A stretch of DNA of 64,000 nucleotides from Autumnicola musiva (GTDB lineage Bacteria; Bacteroidota; Bacteroidia; Flavobacteriales; Flavobacteriaceae): the NCBI RefSeq assembly GCF_031846585.1, contig NZ_JAVRHK010000015.1, forward strand, positions 1 to 64,000, written 5' to 3'. A program made the translations under genes and the position numbers. Below are positions 6,947-14,360 of the stretch, piece by piece. The notes under the pieces are model-generated. The model was not told the DNA's origin. It worked only from the letters and a program-made list of their open reading frames with translations, and made no database searches. Every line of letters begins with the position of its first letter. The first letter of the stretch is position 1.

Positions 6947-6983
6947 TTTTTAGTAGAAATCTTTCTGAAAAAATTGCATAGAA

Positions 6984-7020
6984 CTCGTTATATCATATCA
7001 AATATACACGTTTAGCAGAT
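6984..7020 (-). other. Putative attI-like recombination site
   Basis: The array ends abruptly at GCATAGAAC (6976-6984). Beyond it the sequence CTCGTTATATCATATC is unrelated to any attC-like element. On the minus strand this reads GATATGATATAACGAG, then the crossover, then TTCTATGC. It lies in the 36 bp between the first cassette and the recombinase stop codon. By position and by the single GTT core it is the best attI candidate. The short AT-rich palindromic words may be recombinase-binding arms, which is inference. Confidence 0.6.
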
Positions 7021-8181
7021 TTATTTTCGGGATAAACGCAGGTTTTCTTCTTCTTTACCAGATTTTAATAATTGTGATACCGCTGTGTCTAACGGACTGG
7101 TGATTTGAAGTAGGTCTTGCTGAGTGACATGGGTATAGATCATAGTAGTTTCCGGTTTGGAATGTCCCAGCAATTCTTGTATATGCCTTAATCCTACTCC
7201 ATGCTCCAGCATATGAGTTGCATACGAATGACGCAGGGTGTGAGGTGTCACCCGCTTAACAATTCCCGCCCTGCGGCAGGATTCTTTCAGGAAAAATCTT
7301 ACTGATGAAGCACTGTAAGGCTCTCCTGCCTTACCTTCTACCAAACGTTGTACCGGTTGATAGGTCTTCAGGTAATTAAGAAGAATGGGAATAAAAGTTT
7401 CAGCCATTCCCACGTATCGGTCTTTTCTTCCCTTCGCCTGTGAGATAAAAATCTGTCTTCGGTCTATATCTATATCATGTAATCGTAATTTAAGCAGTTC
7501 TCCAATTCGCAATCCTGAAGAATAGATAATTGCCAAAACCATGCGATGTTTAAGGTTTCTGGTGGCAATAAGAAGATTAATTACTTCTTTTTGAGAAAGC
7601 ACACGTGGCAAAATTCTGCTTTTCTTAGGTCGGGAAATCTTTTCGAGGCATATCTCTGTAAAACCAAATAGTTCAACAAAATGTTTAAAAGCGCTTACAC
7701 ATTGCCTGTGGGTGCTGATTGAATAATTTTTTCTGGCAATTACCTGTTCCATGAACATTTCAATATTCCGGTTATTTAATTGCGCAAGGGGAGCATTATG
7801 AAACTTCAGGAACTTTAGTAAAAAACTATAATAGGTTTTCACCGTACTTTCACTATATCTTTTTCCCCGCAGATAAGAATCGAATTTTTCTAAAATTGCC
7901 TGGTGTTCTGCCTTTAGGTTAGGATGCTTTAAGGTTCTCTTATTGAATTCGTTTTCATCTATAGCCGAGAAATCCACATACCATCCGGTGCCGCGTAAAT
8001 GTTTCCTTAAAATTGTTATGGCATCTTCACTGTAAGGAAAATAAAAAACTTTCTTTGTGGAACTCCATTTTATTCCCGGAAGAGCCATAAGATGATTTTT
8101 CATTTCCAGGTCATAAATGAAAGAAACACCTATTTGAAGGGCAGAACGGTGCTCCAGCGGAAAAAGTTTTATGATTTTCAT
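7021..8181 (-). CDS. Tyrosine recombinase, candidate cassette integrase (not IntI)
   Basis: The 386-residue protein has a roughly 75-residue N-terminal domain (G-I-K-W-S at 36-40 followed by K-V-F-Y-F-P-Y) common in Bacteroidota recombinases. A SAM-like core-binding domain follows (about 88-175), then a catalytic domain (about 195-365). Active-site residues are complete: Arg225 in SSGLRIGE, Lys250 in QAKGRKDR, His314 and Arg317 in PHTLRH, His340 in LLGH, and Tyr349 in TTMIYTHV. The spacer between the Lys hairpin and PHTLRH is short, so the insertion that marks true IntI is absent. The gene points the same way as the cassettes, with the array directly at its 3' end, a 'reverse' integron order. 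That it mobilises the adjacent sites is inferred from position. Confidence 0.85.
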   Translation of the reverse strand: MKIIKLFPLEHRSALQIGVSFIYDLEMKNHLMALPGIKWSSTKKVFYFPYSEDAITILRKHLRGTGWYVDFSAIDENEFNKRTLKHPNLKAEHQAILEKFDSYLRGKRYSESTVKTYYSFLLKFLKFHNAPLAQLNNRNIEMFMEQVIARKNYSISTHRQCVSAFKHFVELFGFTEICLEKISRPKKSRILPRVLSQKEVINLLIATRNLKHRMVLAIIYSSGLRIGELLKLRLHDIDIDRRQIFISQAKGRKDRYVGMAETFIPILLNYLKTYQPVQRLVEGKAGEPYSASSVRFFLKESCRRAGIVKRVTPHTLRHSYATHMLEHGVGLRHIQELLGHSKPETTMIYTHVTQQDLLQITSPLDTAVSQLLKSGKEEENLRLSRK

Positions 8182-8317
8182 TTCTGGTATAATTTCATTG
8201 AATTTACTAAAAATCAGCTTACTGCAAACGGATGATTGAATTAAAATTTATTCGCAGAAAGACTTATTTCTCCAATGAATTATTTGAAAATAGTATTTTA
8301 TGCTGTGCTGAAGTTTT

Positions 8318-9754
8318 TTATTCAGAAACCATGGGAACCTTATCTATGTACATTCTCTGGTAATTTGGTTTTTTGGCCCCAGATTCACTAATCTCCCTTA
8401 AGCCTTGATGAATTTCAGCTTTAGTATAAAACCTTCTCATTCCGCTTATTACATCCAAAGCAGCTGAAAGCAATGGTTCTGATGGTTCTCCTAAAACGCC
8501 AAGATTAGAAATGTCTTCTTCAATAGCCACATCAGGAATAATACCATTAAAAGGCACGGAAACATCTTCAGCATTAACCGATTCCAGGACAAGTGGTTGA
8601 ATGGCATAGGTATGGCCCGGGTTGGCGCCGGGTCTGTTATAATTTGGACTATCGTATAGAGTAACAGAGGCCTGTGATTTACCTGTGGTGGTATCGCCTA
8701 CCTGTACTACATCAATATAAGGTTTAAGCCCGTTTAGTACCAGTTCACTGGCTGAAGCCGAGGAAGAAGAGGTAATTATATAAAGGTCATTTAGATTAAG
8801 GCTACTTATGGCTTCTCCATCATTTATTTCATCAGTAAACCTGTTGTATAGGGATTCAGAATCTTCGGTCTCAAAATAAGCCTGATAAGTATCATTCCAC
8901 TGTTCCTTAGAAAAAATTTCACCATTATACTGGCCGGTAATCATACTGGCCAGCCGTGTAGCTGTTCTTACGCTGCCGCCCCCGTTGTATCTTAGATCAA
9001 GAATAAGTTTTGAAATTCCTTCTGCCTTTAGTTGTGAAAAAGCAGCATTCATCTGGCTGTCAAAATCGGCAATAAAGCTATTGTACATTATATAACCTAT
9101 CATCATTCCGCCTACATCTAAAGTTTTAGAAATAAGAATAGGATTTTCAGTTAGTGTTTCGGTATTAATAGTTACCGTTTCTGAAGTTTCCGAAATGTTA
9201 TTATTATTTAAGGTAGCAAGGTGAAACGTAATTTCATCGCTGTTTAGCAAAGAAATATAATTATCTCTTGTTAGATCTTCCCCGTTAATTTTTGTAAAAA
9301 GATCACCTCTTCGAATATCTTTTCCCTCAGCATTGCTATTGGGAATCACATATCGTACTATCCCGAAAAGTTCGTTAGAATTAGAAAAACTGTAAAGCCG
9401 GTAATCTACACCTGTGGTTTTGATTATTCCGCTAAAACTGTTTTCCAGGGCAATATAATCTGAAGTGATATAGCTGAAGCGATCTTCATCTGCCACTAAT
9501 CCATCATAGAATAGATCTTCAGGACTGCTGTAGTTGTTAAGAAATTCCTCAAAATCACTATTATTGCTGAAGTAAATATCTGCCAGTTGAGGGATTTGAT
9601 CTTTATATAAATAAATCTCGTTCATACCCCTGTAGACAAATTTCTTGATTTCCAGGACGCTTGCATTTTGGATTTCATCGTCTTGATCTTTGGAGCAGGA
9701 AGTAAGCAAGAATCCGCCAAGAATGAAAATCATTAAAAAGTTATATATTCTCAT
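8318..9754 (-). CDS. S41-family peptidase, lipoprotein (C-terminal processing peptidase-like)
   Basis: The start is taken at 9752-9754 because it gives a lipoprotein signal (MRIYNFLMIFILGG, lipobox LTSC with Cys20); the upstream extension is unlikely. The 478-residue protein has an N-terminal helical region, a PDZ-like domain (about 125-200) and the S41 protease core (about 210-430). L-I-L-D-L-R-Y-N-G-G-G matches the conserved strand-turn. The nucleophile region is SSSSASASELVLNGL, with a downstream G-D-T-T-T-G-K-S. It probably degrades or processes periplasmic proteins from the inner face of the outer membrane. It is divergently oriented from the sigma-factor operon. Confidence 0.9.
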   Translation of the reverse strand: MRIYNFLMIFILGGFLLTSCSKDQDDEIQNASVLEIKKFVYRGMNEIYLYKDQIPQLADIYFSNNSDFEEFLNNYSSPEDLFYDGLVADEDRFSYITSDYIALENSFSGIIKTTGVDYRLYSFSNSNELFGIVRYVIPNSNAEGKDIRRGDLFTKINGEDLTRDNYISLLNSDEITFHLATLNNNNISETSETVTINTETLTENPILISKTLDVGGMMIGYIMYNSFIADFDSQMNAAFSQLKAEGISKLILDLRYNGGGSVRTATRLASMITGQYNGEIFSKEQWNDTYQAYFETEDSESLYNRFTDEINDGEAISSLNLNDLYIITSSSSASASELVLNGLKPYIDVVQVGDTTTGKSQASVTLYDSPNYNRPGANPGHTYAIQPLVLESVNAEDVSVPFNGIIPDVAIEEDISNLGVLGEPSEPLLSAALDVISGMRRFYTKAEIHQGLREISESGAKKPNYQRMYIDKVPMVSE

Positions 9755-9878
9755 AAAAAGATTTGGTTTGAAGTTGCTAAAAGTAAACAGATTAACGGTA
9801 TTTAAAAATTTCCTGTAACAAATATAGTTGATAATCGTCGTAAAGATGTAAGAGTGTTTACCACCGACCAAAATTAGT

Positions 9879-10394
9879 ATGACACATCAGGAATTCTTAC
9901 AGATAATTAATCCTGTGAAGGATAAAATGTATAGGATGGCCCTTAGGATGCTCACCTCAAAGGAAGCAGCCGAGGATGCCACACAGGAAGTAATTCTCAA
10001 ATTGTGGAACCGCAGGAAAAAGATCAGGCAGTATTCCAATCCTGAAGCTTATACGATGACGGTAACTAAAAATTATTGTCTGGACCAGCTGAAGCTGAAG
10101 TATAATAACAATTTGCGAATTGTTCATCAAAATTATGAGAGTGGATCTGTTTCTGTACATAAAGAAACAGAAATAAGGGATGAACTAACCTGGGTTGAAA
10201 AAATCATCAGGCAGTTGCCAGAACAACAACAGATGGTCTTTCAGTTAAGAGACGTGGAACAATACGAATTTGAAGAAATTTCTGAAATAATGAATATGGA
10301 GCAAACCGCTATAAGAGTAGCATTGTCCCGGGCCAGAAAAAAGATAAGAGAGAGTTTAACTAAGAAGCATGAATATGGAATTAGGAAAAGTTGA
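9879..10394 (+). CDS. ECF-type RNA polymerase sigma factor
   Basis: This 171-residue sigma factor has region 2 at about residues 10-75 (A-A-E-D-A-T-Q-E-V and a following L-W motif). Region 4 is at about 105-160 (LPEQQQMVFQLRDVEQYEFE and an A-I-R-V-A-L-S-R-A-R recognition helix). It overlaps the next gene by 26 bp, and that gene encodes a single-pass membrane protein likely to be its anti-sigma partner. Two DUF4252 genes follow, a conserved arrangement in flavobacteria, so this sigma factor probably controls the operon in response to an envelope signal. Confidence 0.92.
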   Translation: MTHQEFLQIINPVKDKMYRMALRMLTSKEAAEDATQEVILKLWNRRKKIRQYSNPEAYTMTVTKNYCLDQLKLKYNNNLRIVHQNYESGSVSVHKETEIRDELTWVEKIIRQLPEQQQMVFQLRDVEQYEFEEISEIMNMEQTAIRVALSRARKKIRESLTKKHEYGIRKS

Positions 10395-10827
10395 AAAATT
10401 AATTAAAAAATATGAAGAGGGGAAAACTTCTCTTGCTGAAGAGCAGCAAATAAAGAATTATTTTAGCCATCATGATGTGCCTGCCCACCTGGAGCCTTAT
10501 GGCTGGATGTTCAACTATACCGCTGCAGCTAAAACCGAAACTTTTCATAGAGAGATACCACCTGTTGGGAAATCCCAAAAGAAAAATTATCTCTGGATGT
10601 CTATTGCGGCAACTATAGTTCTTGCCATAGGTATTTTTATTTACCAGGAAAAAGATAATAATTCCGGTCTAAACAAAATGGGAATGACCAGTGAACAGGA
10701 AATGGCCTACAATCAGGCGAAACAAACCTTGCTTATGGTTTCCGGTTACATGAATGAAGGAAAAGAAGAGCTTGTATATATAAAAGAATTTAATAAAACC
10801 GCAAATAAATACATCAATCTTAAATAA
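10369..10827 (+). CDS. Putative anti-sigma factor, single-pass membrane protein
   Basis: The 152-residue protein has a soluble N terminus of about 70 residues, where helical K-Y-E-E-G-K-T-S-L-A-E-E-Q is typical of short Bacteroidota anti-sigma-like proteins. One membrane helix follows (about 74-88, SIAATIVLAIGIFIY), then a periplasmic tail rich in Lys, Glu and Asn. The start overlaps the sigma gene, suggesting translational coupling. Role is inferred from topology and position; no zinc-binding HxxxCxxC motif is present. Confidence 0.72.
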   Translation: MNMELGKVEKLIKKYEEGKTSLAEEQQIKNYFSHHDVPAHLEPYGWMFNYTAAAKTETFHREIPPVGKSQKKNYLWMSIAATIVLAIGIFIYQEKDNNSGLNKMGMTSEQEMAYNQAKQTLLMVSGYMNEGKEELVYIKEFNKTANKYINLK

Positions 10828-10834
10828 ATAAATT

Positions 10835-11359
10835 ATGAAAACAATTGCCTTATTAATAATAATGGCTTTCAGCCCAATGATATTGCCTGCGCAGTCCTTT
10901 GATAAATATGACGGGATGAAAGGTGTTGACGGAGTGGTAATGACCAGCAAAATGTTTAAAATGCTTGCAGATCTTGATCTAAGTGATAATGATCCTGAAG
11001 CACAGCAATATCTTCGCCTTATAGAAAACCTTAAGGAGATTAGAATGTTCACTACTAAGGATAAAATGGTGCAGACTCAAATGGGCAAAGATGTAAATGC
11101 TTATTTGCAGAAAGGTTCTCTGGAGCAGTTAATGAGGGTAACCGAGGATGGGAAAAATATCAAATTTTATTCCAGGCCGGGGAAAAATGATACTTCAGTA
11201 AGTGAACTTTTTATGTTTATGGAGGGCATGAATGACGGAGATCCAATTTCGGTTATTCTAAAAATTACCGGGGAAATAGACTTGTCCCAGCTTTCAAAGT
11301 TAGCTTCAGACCTTAAAGTTCCGGGAGCAGAGGAATTAAAAAATGTAAATAATAAATAA
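10835..11359 (+). CDS. DUF4252 secreted protein
   Basis: The 174-residue protein has a signal peptide (MKTIALLIIMAFSPMILPAQ) and then a DUF4252 domain. Characteristic features are an F-D-K-Y motif after cleavage, a central I-R-M-F-T-T segment and an I-S-V-I-L-K-I-T-G-E-I-D-L-S-Q-L stretch near the C terminus. Function is not established. It follows the putative anti-sigma gene by 7 bp and is paralogous to the next gene. Confidence 0.85.
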   Translation: MKTIALLIIMAFSPMILPAQSFDKYDGMKGVDGVVMTSKMFKMLADLDLSDNDPEAQQYLRLIENLKEIRMFTTKDKMVQTQMGKDVNAYLQKGSLEQLMRVTEDGKNIKFYSRPGKNDTSVSELFMFMEGMNDGDPISVILKITGEIDLSQLSKLASDLKVPGAEELKNVNNK

Positions 11360-11365
11360 TAGAAT

Positions 11366-11956
11366 ATGAAAGCTTTAAAAATAATCTTCGGTTTTGCTGT
11401 GTTTTCTTTCATCTTTGCCTGTAATAACGAAACTTCGCTTCAGGAATATTATGTGGAAAATCAGCAAAACAAAGAATTTCTTGCTTTAGATGTACCGGCA
11501 AATATGTTCACCAATAGTGGGTCCTTAGATGAAGAACAACGGGCGACTTTACAAACGGTAAAAAAAATAAACCTCTTGGCTTATCCAGTTAAAAAGGGCA
11601 ACGCTGACATTGAAACTGAAATGGCCAAATTGGAGGAGATTCTCAAGGATGAAAAATACCAGTTATTGATAAAGTACGGATCAGGGGACCGCAAGGCTGA
11701 AGTTTACTTCACAGGAGACGAAGATGCTATAGATGAATTGATTGTATATGGCTACGATACTTCTAAAGGAGTGGGTGTGGCCAGGCTTTTAGGAGAAAAT
11801 ATGAATCCCGGCGAACTTCTTAAGCTGATGAAAAGTATGAAAGAAGGAGATTTAAATGTGGAAGGCCTTAGCGCTATTGGAGATGTTTTTATGGACAGTC
11901 ATCAAAATACGGAACCTGTAGAAATCCCTGCTGATACTATGGAAGTTGCCAGATAA
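11366..11956 (+). CDS. DUF4252 lipoprotein
   Basis: The 196-residue protein has a lipoprotein signal (MKALKIIFGFAVFSFIFAC, Cys19) and a DUF4252 body. The conserved elements are I-N-L-L-A-Y, D-E-L-I-V-Y-G and N-P-G-E-L-L-K-L-M-K. It is the last gene of the sigma operon, 6 bp after its paralogue, and is followed by a strong terminator. A membrane-anchored and a soluble DUF4252 protein made together suggest a shared envelope role, unproven. Confidence 0.85.
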   Translation: MKALKIIFGFAVFSFIFACNNETSLQEYYVENQQNKEFLALDVPANMFTNSGSLDEEQRATLQTVKKINLLAYPVKKGNADIETEMAKLEEILKDEKYQLLIKYGSGDRKAEVYFTGDEDAIDELIVYGYDTSKGVGVARLLGENMNPGELLKLMKSMKEGDLNVEGLSAIGDVFMDSHQNTEPVEIPADTMEVAR

Positions 11957-11975
11957 TGTTGGGAGAATAATAAAA

Positions 11976-12012
11976 CAAAAAAGGTCCGGCATTTGCCGGA
12001 CCTTTCTTTTTA
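11976..12012. terminator. Bidirectional intrinsic terminator
   Basis: An 11-bp perfect stem AAAGGTCCGGC / GCCGGACCTTT (11980-11990 and 11995-12005) with a 4-base loop is flanked by A-rich sequence on one side and T-rich sequence on the other. It separates the convergent DUF4252 operon and purB and overlaps the last codons of purB. Confidence 0.9.
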
Positions 12013-13347
12013 GATGCCTGTATAATTCTGCGGAGTGATTTTCCTCATTTCATCTTTAACATTTTCATGTACTTCCAGGGTTTCGATAAAATCTGAGATA
12101 CTCTTTTTATTAATTCTTTCGTTTGTGCGGGTAAGGCCTTTTAAAGCTTCATATGGGTTTTTATATCCTTCCCTTCTTAAGATAGTTTGAATGGCTTCTG
12201 CCACTACGGCCCAATTATTTTCAAGATCGGCATTTAATTTTTCTTCATTCAGCAGTAATTTTTTTAAGCCTTTTAAAGTAGATTTAAATGCAATTAGGCT
12301 ATGGCCAATTGGTACGCCAACATTTCTTAATACCGTACTGTCGGTAAGGTCCCTCTGTAACCGGCTTACGGGCAATTTGGATGCCAGATGTTCAAAAATG
12401 GCATTGGCAATTCCAAGATTTCCCTCACTATTTTCAAAATCTATCGGGTTAACCTTATGGGGCATGGCTGAAGACCCTATTTCTCCCTTTTTGATTTTCT
12501 GCTTAAAATAATCCATAGATATATAGGTCCAAATATCTCTGTCTAAATCAATTAGAATGGTATTGATTCTTTTAAGTGCATCAAAAAGTGCCGCCAAATG
12601 ATCATAATGTTCAATCTGGGTGGTAGGGAAAGAATGGTGGAGGCCCAGCTTTTCCTTTACAAATAGAGAACCGAAGTCCTTCCAGTCAACTTCAGGGTAA
12701 GCTACTTTGTGCGCATTAAAATTCCCGGTAGCACCACCAAATTTTGCAGCATGAGGCACACTGTTCAGCATATCCAGCTGGGCTTCCAGTCTTGTAATAA
12801 AAACATCAATTTCTTTTCCTAAACGGGTAGGGGAGGCAGGTTGCCCATGTGTTCTTGCCAGCATGGGAATAGCAGACCAGTCCTGTGACAACTGCGTTAG
12901 TTTTTGCTGAAGTTCTCTAATGGAAGGTATGTATGCAGCATTAATGGCATCTTTTATGCTCAACGGGATCGCTGTATTATTTATATCCTGGGAAGTAAGA
13001 CCAAAATGAATAAATTCTTTGGAGTTTTCAAGCCCCAGTTCATCAAATTTCTTTTTCAGAAAATATTCAACCGCCTTTACATCGTGATTGGTGGTTTTTT
13101 CAATTTCTTTAATCGCTTCGGCATCTTTTGTGCTGAAGTTTTCATAAAGGCCCCTTAGTTTCGGAAAAATGTCGGAATCAACAGCAGTTAATTGCTCGAG
13201 TGGAAGTTCGCATAACGCAATAAAATATTCTACTTCTACCTTTACACGATACTTAATTAAGGCTTCTTCACTAAAAAAAGCCGAAAGTTCTCTGGTTTTG
13301 GAATGGTATCGGCCGTCGATTGGGGAAATTGCGGTTAACGCTGTCAT
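12010..13347 (-). CDS. purB: Adenylosuccinate lyase
   Basis: The 445-residue enzyme splits adenylosuccinate to AMP and fumarate, and SAICAR to AICAR, in purine synthesis. It begins MTALTAISPIDGRY, which is canonical. The H-T-H-G-Q-P-A-type motif reads RTHGQPASPTRLGKE (about 163-177). The fumarase-superfamily signature is GSSAMPHKVNPIDFEN (about 290-305). Length is normal and the frame is intact. It is monocistronic between two terminator-like or intergenic regions. Confidence 0.96.
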   Translation of the reverse strand: MTALTAISPIDGRYHSKTRELSAFFSEEALIKYRVKVEVEYFIALCELPLEQLTAVDSDIFPKLRGLYENFSTKDAEAIKEIEKTTNHDVKAVEYFLKKKFDELGLENSKEFIHFGLTSQDINNTAIPLSIKDAINAAYIPSIRELQQKLTQLSQDWSAIPMLARTHGQPASPTRLGKEIDVFITRLEAQLDMLNSVPHAAKFGGATGNFNAHKVAYPEVDWKDFGSLFVKEKLGLHHSFPTTQIEHYDHLAALFDALKRINTILIDLDRDIWTYISMDYFKQKIKKGEIGSSAMPHKVNPIDFENSEGNLGIANAIFEHLASKLPVSRLQRDLTDSTVLRNVGVPIGHSLIAFKSTLKGLKKLLLNEEKLNADLENNWAVVAEAIQTILRREGYKNPYEALKGLTRTNERINKKSISDFIETLEVHENVKDEMRKITPQNYTGI

Positions 13348-13548
13348 TTTTTATATCTTAAAATTATAATACATTTCTGTAAAGCCATCTCATAAATTAA
13401 TTGTTTGAGTTGCCACCTATGGCGGATTCGAGCTGCTTTTACTAACTCTACAGCTCCGTTCAGGGGCAAAAACAATAATTAGTGTCCAAACAGATTAATT
13501 CAAGAGGTAAAGATACAGCTTCCTCTAAAAAAGGAAAGTGGCAGCGCT

Positions 13549-14229
13549 TTATTTTTCCAATAATTCCGCAACAAGAAAAGGAACTTCCTTCACCGCTTTC
13601 TCAGGAATAATTTCCAAATTTCCCGATTCCCGGATATTTGGACTTGGATCAATAAAATACACCGGAATACCTTCAGGAGCTAAACTCACCAGGCCGGCCG
13701 CAGGATATATCTGCATAGATGTACCTATTACAATAAGCATCGTTGCCTGGCTTGTAATTTGTACAGCTTTTTCAAACATAGGTACGGCTTCTCCAAACCA
13801 TACTACGTGTGGTCTTAACTGGTGGTTATATTCACAAAAATCACCTACACAAATATCCTTTTTCCAGTCCATCACCAGGTCTTCATCAAATGTACTTCTG
13901 GCTTTAAGCAGCTCCCCGTGCAAATGAGTAACTTTTGTACTTCCGGCCCTTTCATGCAGGTCATCAACATTTTGGGTGATAATCTCCACATCAAACTTTT
14001 GCTCAAGTTCCGCCAGGGCAAAATGGGCTTTATTAGGTTGCACTTCCAGCAGTTGTTTTCGGCGCTGATTGTAAAAGTCCAGTACAAGTTCCTGGTTTTT
14101 TTGCCAACCTACAGGAGAAGCCACTTCCATAACATCATGTCCTTCCCATAGGCCATCTGCATCCCTAAAAGTTTTAATACCGCTTTCTGCACTTATGCCC
14201 GCACCGGTCAATACCACAATTTTTTTCAT
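13549..14229 (-). CDS. cobB: Sirtuin, NAD-dependent protein deacylase (class III-like)
   Basis: This 226-residue sirtuin has the NAD-binding GAGISAESGIKTFRD at the N terminus, QNVDDLHERAGS, and the catalytic His in HLHGEL. An F-Y-N-Q-R-R segment supplies the Tyr-x2-Arg pair of class III sirtuins, which prefer acidic acyl groups such as succinyl-lysine. The small zinc domain is degenerate: of four Cys usually expected, only C-V-G-D-F-C remains. Similar loss occurs in other flavobacterial sirtuins, so this need not mean inactivity. It is transcribed alone. Confidence 0.9.
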   Translation of the reverse strand: MKKIVVLTGAGISAESGIKTFRDADGLWEGHDVMEVASPVGWQKNQELVLDFYNQRRKQLLEVQPNKAHFALAELEQKFDVEIITQNVDDLHERAGSTKVTHLHGELLKARSTFDEDLVMDWKKDICVGDFCEYNHQLRPHVVWFGEAVPMFEKAVQITSQATMLIVIGTSMQIYPAAGLVSLAPEGIPVYFIDPSPNIRESGNLEIIPEKAVKEVPFLVAELLEK

Positions 14230-14360
14230 AAAGAAAGTCCTGAAATTTTCTTCTGAAAATAAGCATTTTTTTAGAAGCCGAAAACATATTCCAAATTCAG
14301 CAGATATTCAATGTATAATTTTAGGTAATGTTTAAGATTGATTTTTTACATTTACATGCC

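Larger units (their letters stand above)
1..6983 (-). mobile_element. Integron-like gene-cassette array (7 cassettes)
   Basis: Seven units lie head to tail in the minus-strand direction, each a gene body followed by an attC-like element. Predicted crossovers (between G and TT of a GTT on the minus strand) define the units 6086-6983, 5041-6085, 4075-5040, 3177-4074, 2677-3176, 1825-2676 and up to 1824. All recognisable genes face the same way, toward the left of the window. In each unit the bases that start the cassette are the reverse complement of the bases that open its attC-like element, allowing one mismatch in 5041-6085, so each unit can close into a circle carrying a complete site. This is the established geometry of integron cassettes. 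The array may continue beyond position 1. Confidence 0.88.
6086..6983 (-). mobile_element. Toxin-antitoxin cassette, copy 2 (recombinase-proximal)
   Basis: This unit appears identical over 898 bp to 3177-4074. It occupies the first position of the array, next to the putative attI, where new cassettes are inserted in integrons. The simplest history is excision or copying of the inner cassette and reinsertion at attI. Absence of visible divergence suggests this was recent. Confidence 0.88.

Noticed and set aside
3177..6983. Duplicated 898-bp block considered as a transposon
   Set aside because: No transposase, no terminal inverted repeats typical of IS elements and no target-site duplication. 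Boundaries match the attC-like crossover points instead.
9755..9871. 39-residue upstream extension of the S41 peptidase
   Set aside because: The downstream start gives a clean lipoprotein signal peptide; the extension would bury it.
13549..14229. Sirtuin considered inactive because zinc cysteines are missing
   Set aside because: NAD and catalytic motifs are complete, and similar loss of cysteines occurs in other flavobacterial sirtuins.
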